From NCBI GenBank assembly GCA_046351135.1, contig JAXLZA010000008.1, positions 62,001-126,000 of the forward strand: a DNA stretch of 64,000 bases, read 5' to 3'. Below the pieces are notes generated by a model. That model was not told the origin of the DNA. It ran no database searches and saw only the letters and a program-made list of their open reading frames with translations. Source of the stretch: UBA4427 sp046351135 (GTDB lineage: Bacteria > Myxococcota_A > UBA9160 > UBA4427). Position numbers and translations under genes: made by a program. This document shows positions 37,036 to 44,597 of this stretch, one piece after another (positions within the stretch are counted from its first letter, which is position 1; the number at the start of each line of letters is the position of its first letter).

Positions 37036-37345
37036 AGGGCCCGCATGGGAGCGGCTCGGGCTCGTGCTGGCGCCGGGGGAGAAGCGGGTCGTGGAGGTCG
37101 CAGGACGCGAGATCCTCGTCGGTCGCAGCGGCGAGCGCTATTTCGCCGTGGGGAGCCGCTGCTCTCATGCGGCGTGGCCGCTCGCCGATGAGCCGGTCGA
37201 GGGAAACCAGATCGTGTGCACACTCCACGGCGCGCGCTTCGACCTTCGGGACGGCTGCCCCGTCTCGGGCCCGGCCCGCAAGCCCCTCGCCACCTACCCC
37301 ATCGAGCTCCGCGACGGCGAGCTCTACGTGAGTCTCAATCGATGA
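37028..37345 (+). CDS. Small Rieske [2Fe-2S] protein
   Basis: A 105-residue ferredoxin-like Rieske protein. The cluster ligands are Cys45 and His47 (CSHAAWPL) and Cys64 and His67 (CTLHGARF). Such small proteins often serve as the small electron-transfer subunit of nitrite reductases or ring-hydroxylating dioxygenases, but no such oxygenase is nearby. The start is GTG 37028, overlapping the hydrolase stop by 8 nt, and the stop overlaps the next ATG at 37342 (ATGA), so the three genes are translationally linked. Confidence 0.9.
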   Translation: MPEGPAWERLGLVLAPGEKRVVEVAGREILVGRSGERYFAVGSRCSHAAWPLADEPVEGNQIVCTLHGARFDLRDGCPVSGPARKPLATYPIELRDGELYVSLNR

Positions 37346-38633
37346 TCCGCGACCGGCGACCTGCATGGACCTGGCCCCTCTCCCTCCCGGTGATCCTCCT
37401 GATCGCCGCGAATCCCGGATGCGTCTCGCTCAACTACGACGAGCCGACGACCGCGGCCGCGGACGCGGACGCGGACGGGGGGGCGTGGCCGGCGAGCGCA
37501 CCGGCGGACGCAGCGGGGCGGCCCCGAGCGCGGCGGTCCAGGACGGCGCCGCCGGCGGTGCCGCCACTTCCGACGCGGCGGCCGCCGCGACGCCGCGCGC
37601 CTCGCGCCGCGCCACACCGACGCGCGAGCGCCTCGCCCAGCGCAAAGCCGAGGACGCGGCCGACGAGCCTGCCCGCAGCTGGCGGGAGCTCGCGCGCCTC
37701 GCGCGCGAGAAGACCCAGGAGGGTCAGCTCGACGAGGCCAATACCCTGCTGTCCCAGGCGGCGATGCAGCTCTCCGACCGCCGCCCGACCAACACCCAGC
37801 GACGCACCGTCTTCGGCATGCGCGCCCACCTCGCCCGGGACCTCGCCGCCTACGGCAAGCTCGAGGCGTCGGACGCCCTCGCGGACCAGCTCTTCGAGGA
37901 GGCGCGCCAGGCGCCGGGCCTCGGCGACGCGGCGCTCGTCTCCCTCGCCCAGTCGACCGCCGAGCGCCGCCATGCCGAGGCGATCCAGGCCGGACGCAAG
38001 GACGACTCCCAGCTCCCGCTCCTCGCCCTCGCCTTCGAGACCGCTCAGTCGGCCACCGCGAGCCGCGAGCGGCTCGCCCTCGCCTTCCAGGTCTCGGGCC
38101 TCGCGCTGCGGGCGGGCGAGCTCGACCTCGCGCGCCGCGCGATCGATCAATGCGTGCTCGACGCCCAGGTCCTGGCGCCGGCCGATCGCATGCAGGCCGC
38201 CTCCCTCAAGGTCTACAAGGCACGCATCGCCCTCGCCCAGCGCGATCTCGCGACCGCCGAGGCGACGGCCCACGCCGCGACGAAGATCTTCGAAGAGGTC
38301 GGCGCCGACGGCTCCAATCGCGGCGTCGCCGAGATCACCCTCGCCCAGGTCCTCGCCGAGAAGGGGGAGCTCGAGCGCGGTCTCGAGCTCGCCCGGACCG
38401 CCTACGCCCGGCTGGCCACGGACGAGAAGCTCGTGATCCACGCCCGCCGCCAGATCGCGGCGGGCCTCGCCCGGGTCGAACGCCTCGCCGGAGACGCGAA
38501 CGCCGCCGGCGGCCACTATCGCGAGGCGCTCTCCGCCCCCGCCGACGGCTCGGCCCTCGACGAAGACCTGATCCGCGACGTGAAGGCCGCGCTCGCCGAC
38601 CTCGAGACGAGCGCCACCGCGACGAACCCGTGA
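37342..38633 (+). CDS. TPR-rich lipoprotein, frameshifted at a G7 run
   Basis: The ATG at 37342 starts a lipoprotein leader (LSLPVILLIAANPGCVSLNY; Cys27) that continues through an Ala/Asp repeat to a run of seven G at 37477-37483. Beyond it, sensible coding resumes in a different frame: helical TPR-like repeats (ARSWRELARLAREKTQEGQL through HYREALSAPADGSALDEDL) to the stop at 38631-38633. One extra G would join both parts into about 430 residues. The ATGA overlap with the Rieske gene and the lipobox show that 37342 is the real start. It may be a sequencing error, a phase-variable tract or a mutation. Likely periplasmic protein-protein scaffold. Confidence 0.75.
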
Positions 38634-38682
38634 GCCGGCCGCGCAGGCGACGCGCGCTCCGCGATCGCCGCCTCGCCCCGCC

Positions 38683-39354
38683 TCAGTCGATCCGTTCCGC
38701 CACGATCGAGACGTAGGCCGGATCCCGGCCCAGGAGCACGGGGAAGCGCCGCTCGCCCACGACCCGGAAGCCCGCCGCGGGCAGCAGCGCCCCGTAGTCG
38801 AGGATCGGATGGAGCGCGCAGAGGCCGAGGGCCCAGGCGATCCAGTCGATCGGCCGGTAGTAGGCGTTGGCGATCCAGTGCGCGAGCAGACCGCCGGCGG
38901 GGCGCGCGAAGTCGGCGACGACGAGCCGACCGCCGGGCCGCAGCAGACCGCGCAGATGCGCGAGCATCGCGCCGACGAGCGGGGCGTCCCAGAGGTTCAG
39001 GAAGTAGTGGGCGACGACGGCGTCGTAGGGCTCGGCGGGGCGGTGGTCCGCGACGTCGCCCAGGATCGTCTCGGCCGTGAGGCCCTCCCGCGCGAGGGCC
39101 TCGCGGAATCGCGCGAGCATCGCCGGCGCGAGATCGACGGCGGTGACGGCCATGCCGCGGCGCGCCGCGAGCACCGCGTCGCTTCCGCGGCCGACCCCGA
39201 CGAAGAGCACGCGCTCGCCGGCCACGAGGGCCTCGAGGCCCGCGCGCTTCGAGCGCTCGATCGCACCGAGGGAGTAGAGCGCCGCGAGCTCGTCGTAGAC
39301 GGCCGCGACGGCACCGTAGGGATGGGCCGCGAAGGGCGCGCCCGCTCGGCTCAA
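38683..39354 (-). CDS. SAM-dependent class I methyltransferase
   Basis: A 223-residue methyltransferase. VLFVGVGRGSDAVLAARRG is the SAM-binding motif I (GVGRGSD), VTAVDLAPAML motif II, and YDAVVAHYFLNLWD and LRPGGRLVVADFARP are the later conserved strands. The type resembles Methyltransf_11 small-molecule or quinone methylases; an amphipathic segment (YYRPIDWIAWALGLC) may touch the membrane. The start is TTG 39354, overlapping the upstream stop (TTGA), so translation is probably coupled to the secreted-protein gene. Substrate unknown. Confidence 0.85.
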   Translation of the reverse strand: MSRAGAPFAAHPYGAVAAVYDELAALYSLGAIERSKRAGLEALVAGERVLFVGVGRGSDAVLAARRGMAVTAVDLAPAMLARFREALAREGLTAETILGDVADHRPAEPYDAVVAHYFLNLWDAPLVGAMLAHLRGLLRPGGRLVVADFARPAGGLLAHWIANAYYRPIDWIAWALGLCALHPILDYGALLPAAGFRVVGERRFPVLLGRDPAYVSIVAERID

Positions 39355-39722
39355 GGATTCGGGGTCGTCGGCGGCCGCGTCCCGGGACCGATCGGCGGCA
39401 CGCCGACCGGCGTCGATGCGACCTGCGGATTGCTGCAGCCCGAGCCGGGCGTGTCGCAGGGGCGCAGCAGCGGCCCCCGCGTGAGCGCGACCGGGATCGT
39501 CGTCGAGGCCGGGTCCACCGGCGCGGCGACCGGCGGCGCGAAGCGGGTCACGACGCGGCCCGCGACGCCGACGCCGCCTTCGGCGGTCGGTGCGACGGTC
39601 GAGAACGTGCGGTCGAAGGCCGCTCCCGTCGGCTCTTCGGCCCGCGCCGACGGGAGCGCACCCATCAGGCCGAGCGTGAGCGTCCCGAGCAGCACGAGAA
39701 TCCGTCGCGTCGTCGTCTCCAT
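39351..39722 (-). CDS. Small secreted proline-rich protein
   Basis: A 123-residue protein with a clear Sec signal (RRILVLLGTLTLGLMGALPS, cleavage near ARA-EEP). The mature part has two Cys (RPCDTPGSGCSNP) that may form a disulfide and ends in a Pro/Gly/Thr-rich tail. No family is recognised. It lies between the TPR-barrel gene and the methyltransferase gene on the same strand. Confidence 0.7.
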   Translation of the reverse strand: METTTRRILVLLGTLTLGLMGALPSARAEEPTGAAFDRTFSTVAPTAEGGVGVAGRVVTRFAPPVAAPVDPASTTIPVALTRGPLLRPCDTPGSGCSNPQVASTPVGVPPIGPGTRPPTTPNP

Positions 39723-39784
39723 CTTCCGTCCCCCCTTCCGTCGACCCCGCGCGTCCGGAACGTTCGTCGAACGTCCGGCGCCCG

Positions 39785-41503
39785 TCAATCGAAACGAACG
39801 TTCACGTAGGCACCGACGATGTGTCGGTCGTAGTCGTAGACCTTGCGATTGCTCTCGTTGTCGAGATAGGTCCAGCGTGTGCTGACCGAGAGGTTCCTCG
39901 ACAGCGCCTTCTCGAGCTCCGCGAAGAAGTCGATCTGGTGCTCCTGGCGATCGCCGCCGGAGAGCGTGTACTGCTGGTCGACCACCTGTCGGTCCGGGAA
40001 GGTCGACGGGTTCGAGAAGTCGCGGAACTCGTAGCTCACGCGCGTCGAGAACCGGAAGTCGCGGGGAAACTCGAGCTCGATCGCGCCGCTCGCGATGTGG
40101 CTCATGTGCTTCCACTCGCGGCCCTGCGAGACGTAGTAGCGGTAGCGGTAGCCACCGGCGATGCGCATCGCCTCGAGCACGCCCGCCGTGGAGGGCGGGA
40201 GCGGCACCGCATAGCGCTGCTCGATCGCGGCCCCGACGCCCTCGCCGTCGCGATCGCGCGCCCGGCCCTCGTCGAGTCCCGGCGGTCCGCACTGGAAGAC
40301 GTCGCCGTTCACGTTCGGATTGCCGCAGTTGCCCCCGGGCGTCCCGGGCCCGTCCGGCACGTTGCGCGTCGGGAAGCGAAGGTCGTTCCAGAGGAAGTCG
40401 GCGACGACCACCGTCGTCCCGGCCTTCTCCCAGGTGTGCGAGAGCCCCGCCTCGGCGAGCTGCGTGCGCATGAACGACTTCTCGTCGACCCAGGCGGCGC
40501 CGAACTCGTAGCGGATCTGCGCCGTCGTCTCGGGGGTGAGCCGGTTGACGACGTAGCCACCGATGCGCGGGTAGTGGGTATTGAAGTCGGCGAGGTCGGC
40601 GTGGGCGTTGCCGGAGTAGCCGGCGGTGATCCCGGCGCCGACGTTGCCGGCGTCGACGAGCTGGACGCCGCCGTCGACGGTCCAGACGCCGCGCCAGTCG
40701 CGCTGACCGTCGCGCGTCACGGCGGGCGAGTCCGGCGAGGTGAACTGGGTCGCCCCGCCGCGCAGGATCACGTTGCTGTCCCACTCGACGCCGAGGCTGC
40801 CGCGGATGGAGTAGGGATGCGGCTCCGTCGAGCCCAGCAGCGTCCGGGCCTGGCGACCCCATGCCCCGTCCTCGCCGTCGATCTCGACGACGCGCTCGAA
40901 GGCCGCACGGGCCTTGTCGCGCTCCTCGGCGCCCTGCCAGGCGAGCCCCGCATAATACGACGCGACCGGCTCGGTCAGGGCCGGCGAGAGGAGCGCCGCG
41001 GCCTCGAGGTCGGGGGCCGCGCGGTGGCTGTCGCCGTCGCGCAGGGCGATGAGCCCGCGGTAGAGGGCGAGCTCGGCCGGCTCCGAGGCGAGGCCTTCGG
41101 CGGCCGTGAGCGCGGTCCGCGCCTCCGCATAGCGTTCGAGGTGGTAGAGCGCGACGCCGCGGTAGAGCTCGACGTCGCCGAGCTGGCTGCCCGAGAGGTC
41201 GCGCGCACCGCGGGCGCGATCGAGCTGCGAGAGCGCCTCGGGATAGCGGCCCGCCCGGATCAGGCACTGCCCGGCGAGCAGGCGCGCGCGATTCTCGAGC
41301 CCGGCGATCGGTGCGAGCCGCTCCTGGGCCTGCTCGCAGCGCCCGGCCTCGACGTCGGCGCGCGCCGCGGAGAGCGCCTCTTCGACGGGATCGGTGGCCG
41401 CCCGACCCGGCTCCGCCGCCAGGCCGACGATCGCCGATCCGAGCATCGCCGCGATCCAGAACGCCCCGGTCGTCCCCGCACTCCGTCGAATCCGCACGCC
41501 CAC
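39785..41503 (-). CDS. TPR and outer-membrane beta-barrel protein
   Basis: A 572-residue envelope protein. After a Sec signal (about 1-36, ending GRAATDP) come TPR repeats (about 40-230: LAGQCLIRAGRYPEALSQLD, VALYHLERYAEARTALTAAE). From about 235 the sequence changes to alternating strands rich in Tyr, Trp and Arg (IRGSLGVEWDSNVILRGG, VSYEFRDFSNPSTFP), ending HIVGAYVNVRFD, typical of a barrel strand. It resembles surface-lipoprotein-assembly-modifier or polysaccharide-export TPR barrels, but which is unclear. The start is GTG 41503, 73 nt after the PEP-CTERM gene. Confidence 0.78.
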   Translation of the reverse strand: MGVRIRRSAGTTGAFWIAAMLGSAIVGLAAEPGRAATDPVEEALSAARADVEAGRCEQAQERLAPIAGLENRARLLAGQCLIRAGRYPEALSQLDRARGARDLSGSQLGDVELYRGVALYHLERYAEARTALTAAEGLASEPAELALYRGLIALRDGDSHRAAPDLEAAALLSPALTEPVASYYAGLAWQGAEERDKARAAFERVVEIDGEDGAWGRQARTLLGSTEPHPYSIRGSLGVEWDSNVILRGGATQFTSPDSPAVTRDGQRDWRGVWTVDGGVQLVDAGNVGAGITAGYSGNAHADLADFNTHYPRIGGYVVNRLTPETTAQIRYEFGAAWVDEKSFMRTQLAEAGLSHTWEKAGTTVVVADFLWNDLRFPTRNVPDGPGTPGGNCGNPNVNGDVFQCGPPGLDEGRARDRDGEGVGAAIEQRYAVPLPPSTAGVLEAMRIAGGYRYRYYVSQGREWKHMSHIASGAIELEFPRDFRFSTRVSYEFRDFSNPSTFPDRQVVDQQYTLSGGDRQEHQIDFFAELEKALSRNLSVSTRWTYLDNESNRKVYDYDRHIVGAYVNVRFD

Positions 41504-41576
41504 CCCCGTCGATCGATTCCCGATTTCGCGATCGGAGGCCCGCCCCCGATCGCCCCGTGTTCCTGGGCCGCTCCGC

Positions 41577-42320
41577 TCAGAAGTCCGCGCGCCGAGAGCC
41601 CGCCGCGAGGCCCGCGAGCCCGAGCGCCATCAGCACGACCGCGCCCGGCTCGGGCACGACGAGCGGCACCGCATTCGCCGTGAACGCCGGATAGGCGCCG
41701 CCCTTGAGGCCCGACGGGAGCACGTAGCGGAAGGTCACCCGCGAGCCCTCCTGCACCGTCCAGCCGACGTAGTCGTAGACGGTCGGCGCGGCCGACAGGT
41801 CGCGGACGTGCACGAAGGGCGTGAAGCCGCCGCTCCAGACGAAGCCCGGCACGGCGGAGGTATCGAGGCTCGCCGGCACCGGCGGCGCGAGGTCGATCGC
41901 GACGTCCCCCGGCGCATAGCCCTGACCGCCGACGAGGCTCGTCAGCATCAGCGTGAAGGGCCCCGTGATCGAGGGATCGTTCACGTGGACGGTGAACGAG
42001 ACGAGCACCGAGAAGGCCCCGGAGAGCGGCGGATTGGCCGCGCGACACAGGCTCGCATTGGAGCCGATCACGCAGAGCGCGGTCGAGCCCGAGAGCTCGA
42101 TGTCGAGGCCCGCCGCCGAGCCGGTCTCGCCCGCGGTGAGGAAGGGCGTCGACGCATCGATCGACGCGACCGGGAGCCCGCCGAGTCCGGCCGGATCGAG
42201 GCCCCATCCCGAGTTGAACTGCGCCTGGGCCGCACGGCCCTCCGCATTCGGGAGGAGCGCGCCCGCGAGCCCGAGCGCCAGGCCCAGGGCGATCGCGAGG
42301 GATCCCCTCCGTCGACCCAT
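41577..42320 (-). CDS. PEP-CTERM sorting-domain protein
   Basis: A 247-residue secreted protein with a Sec signal (MGRRRGSLAIALGLALGLAG) and a C-terminal tail VPEPGAVVLMALGLAGLAAG followed by SRRADF: the PEP motif, hydrophobic helix and basic end recognised by exosortase. The body is beta-rich (FSVLVSFTVHVNDP, RVTFRYVLPSGLKGG) and probably exported to the surface or matrix. ATG 42320 is chosen because it begins the signal; the frame is open to 42530. Exosortase itself is not in the window. Confidence 0.88.
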   Translation of the reverse strand: MGRRRGSLAIALGLALGLAGALLPNAEGRAAQAQFNSGWGLDPAGLGGLPVASIDASTPFLTAGETGSAAGLDIELSGSTALCVIGSNASLCRAANPPLSGAFSVLVSFTVHVNDPSITGPFTLMLTSLVGGQGYAPGDVAIDLAPPVPASLDTSAVPGFVWSGGFTPFVHVRDLSAAPTVYDYVGWTVQEGSRVTFRYVLPSGLKGGAYPAFTANAVPLVVPEPGAVVLMALGLAGLAAGSRRADF

Positions 42321-42636
42321 CCGATGGATTTGCTTCGAGGCCCGTCCCGAAACCGTCGTCGCCGCTGCCGTCCTGCCTGCTGCCGTCACTGCTGCGTCTC
42401 CTCCGCGTGTTCCCTGCCTGTCGGCTGCGTCGCTTCTGCACTCGAGCGAAATCTTCCGTCCCACGCGAATGGGCGCGGCCGTGGGCGGGAGTCCGGGCGC
42501 AGAACGGCGCGGCGCGGCGGGCGAGCGCACGCGGGGCGGGGCCGGCGGCGCTCGGAAGAGCGCGCGGCCGCGCGATGGAGCCGGAGAGGAGTCGGGCGAA
42601 TCCGGGATGGGCGATCGGGGCGAAGCCCGAGATCGA
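42321..42636. other. Gap upstream of the PEP-CTERM gene
   Basis: A 316-nt gap between two minus-strand genes. It has several short CTGCCGTC-like direct repeats (about 42364-42392) but no credible open frame, promoter pair or terminator. Confidence 0.35.
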
Positions 42637-43122
42637 TCAGGCGCCCGGGTGGTCGAGGCGGCAGAAGACCGGGGCGAGCGCGATGGCGCCGAGGCGACGC
42701 GCCCGGCGGCGCGTCCGGAGCATCAGCGCGGGCAGGTCGGCCTCCTCGAGGCGGGCCTGGAAGAAGTGGCCGTCGGGCGCCTCGCAGGCGGCGAAGACCT
42801 CGGTGCCCGAGAGCGCGACCACGGGGAGCCGGGTCGAGAGCTCGTTCGCCACGTCGACGACGGCGCTGCGGCGGATGCCGGCGAGACCGAGGTCGACGAG
42901 GAGCAGATCGAAGATCGGCCCCCGGATGCGGGCGGCGGCCTGCGCCAGCGCGAGCTCGTGCTCGAGCTCGAAGAGACAGCGCGAGGACTTCTCGAGCACC
43001 GCGCGGACCCCCGTCGCGACCGCCGGCCGATCGGCGACGAGCAGCACCCGCATGCGGGACTCGTCGACGAAGACGGAGTCGATCGAGCCGGGCTCGGACG
43101 GCCGTACCGGGCGGGTGGACAT
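42637..43122 (-). CDS. Single-domain response-regulator-like protein
   Basis: A 161-residue receiver-type protein: MRVLLVADRPAVATGVRAVL (about 24-43) opens the fold, Asp of FDLLLVDLGLAG is in the phospho-acceptor position, and LPVVALSGTEVF matches the strand with the conserved Ser/Thr. One of the usual acidic residues near the N-terminus is a single Asp (VADR), so phosphorylation is plausible but not certain. No output domain is present. ATG 43122 has CAGGAGAG 5 nt upstream. No kinase is adjacent. Confidence 0.75.
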   Translation of the reverse strand: MSTRPVRPSEPGSIDSVFVDESRMRVLLVADRPAVATGVRAVLEKSSRCLFELEHELALAQAAARIRGPIFDLLLVDLGLAGIRRSAVVDVANELSTRLPVVALSGTEVFAACEAPDGHFFQARLEEADLPALMLRTRRRARRLGAIALAPVFCRLDHPGA

Positions 43123-43282
43123 GCGCTCTCCTGGCTGGGGGCGCGCGAGACCCGCACGCAGGCCCTCAGTCGGAGCCTCGTGCCGCCGGCTTGAGCCCCG
43201 AGCCGCCCCGCGCACAGTCCGCGGGCGGACGTCCGGCGAGCTGGCCCGAAGGCCGCGCGGGGGCGGGGCGAGGCGGTGCGGG

Positions 43283-43288
43283 TACACT
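43283..43288 (+). promoter_or_regulatory. Candidate near-leaderless promoter (-10) of the CCA-like/SNF2 operon
   Basis: TACACT lies 9 nt before ATG 43298 in otherwise extremely GC-rich sequence. No ribosome-binding site is seen between them. Confidence 0.4.
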
Positions 43289-43297
43289 GCCGCTTCC

Positions 43298-44593
43298 ATG
43301 GCGAATCCGGTGCCCGAACTCCCGCCCGCCTCCCTGCCCCGCGGCCTGGCGCAACCCGTCGTGGCGCTGTGCGAACGGCTCGAGCGCGCCGGGATCGGCG
43401 CGCTGATCCAGGGCGAGGGGCTCCTCGATGCGTGGCTCGGAGCCACGCGCGCGCGGCCGCCCGCCCACTCGATCCTGTGTCTCGCGAAGTCCGCCGCCCT
43501 GCTCACCGCCCTGCCCCATGCGGTCGTCACGGGGGAGCAGGCGACCCGCCTGACCCAGGCGAGCGAGGCGGGCCCGGTCGACCTGATCCCGGTCGGCGAT
43601 GCCCCGGCCGAGTCGGCCCTCGAGCGCTTCGGCCTCGCGCCGCTCGCGATCGCGGTCCGGCCGACGGCCGACGCCTGGATCGATCCCGGGGCCGTCCACG
43701 GGAGCCTGGCCCGCCGCGCGCTCCCACTGCTTCCCGGGCGACCGAACCCCTTCCGCAGCGCGCCCCGGCGCTTCTGGCTCACCGCCCTCCTGATCGCCGA
43801 GTACGGCCTCGAGCCGACGGACGAGCTCGTCGACGCGGCACGGGCCGCGCTGCCCGACGTCGCCGACCGCCTGCCGAGCGGCGCCCCGGCGCGCCGGATC
43901 CTCGAGCGCATCCTCGCGTGTCCGACGCCCGCGCGGGCGCTCGCCTTCCTGCGCGAGTGCGGCGCGAGCCCGACCGTCCTGCCGGGTCTCGATCCGATGA
44001 TGGAGGCGCGCCTCGACGCGCTCGTGGCGCTGCCCTCGCTGCGCTGGGCCGCCTACCTGCGCGGGACCTCGGTCTCCCGCGCGCTCGCGCGCCTGCGCAT
44101 GCCGCAGGGCCTCGCGCGCCGGATCGGCCGGCTGCAGGAAGCGCATCCCCTCGACCGCACGATCGAGGGCGCACGCGACGCCCTGATCCGCCGTGCGATG
44201 ACGCGCCTCACGGCCGACGAGCTCGACGGCCTGATCGCCTGGCGCCGCAGCGAGCTCGCGGGCGAGTGCACCGGCCCCGCGACGCCCGAGCCCCGCTCGC
44301 CCGGCGAGACGGGCAACGAGACGAATGCCCTCGCCCGCGATCGCCTGACGAAGATCGAGTCCGCGATCGGCCGCATCCGCAGTCAGGCGGCGACGACGGA
44401 TTCCCTGCGCACCCTCGCCATCGGGGGCGGCGAGGTCATGCGGATCCTCGCCGCCGGCCCGGGTCCCCACGTCGGCCGCGCCCTCGCCCACCTCGCGCGC
44501 TTCGTCGCCGAGGATCCGGCGCGCAACACGCCGGTCGCCCTCGAGGCCGAGCTGCTCGCCTGGCAGGGGTCGAACGCCGGGCGGTCGAACTAG
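43298..44593 (+). CDS. Degenerate CCA-adding enzyme/poly(A) polymerase-like protein
   Basis: A 431-residue protein that follows the architecture of bacterial class II tRNA nucleotidyltransferases but lacks their catalytic residues. ALIQGEGLLDAWLGATRARP aligns with the canonical GGxxRD loop, but the Gly-Gly, Arg and the metal-binding DxD are gone. RRFWLTALLIAEYGLEPTDE mirrors the RNA-binding neck helix, and the end (GGEVMRILAAGPGPHVGRAL with LARFVAEDPARNT) matches the body/tail of CCA enzymes. It may bind tRNA or RNA without catalysis. It starts the operon with the SNF2 gene 4 nt downstream. Confidence 0.7.
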   Translation: MANPVPELPPASLPRGLAQPVVALCERLERAGIGALIQGEGLLDAWLGATRARPPAHSILCLAKSAALLTALPHAVVTGEQATRLTQASEAGPVDLIPVGDAPAESALERFGLAPLAIAVRPTADAWIDPGAVHGSLARRALPLLPGRPNPFRSAPRRFWLTALLIAEYGLEPTDELVDAARAALPDVADRLPSGAPARRILERILACPTPARALAFLRECGASPTVLPGLDPMMEARLDALVALPSLRWAAYLRGTSVSRALARLRMPQGLARRIGRLQEAHPLDRTIEGARDALIRRAMTRLTADELDGLIAWRRSELAGECTGPATPEPRSPGETGNETNALARDRLTKIESAIGRIRSQAATTDSLRTLAIGGGEVMRILAAGPGPHVGRALAHLARFVAEDPARNTPVALEAELLAWQGSNAGRSN

Positions 44594-44597
44594 CGCC

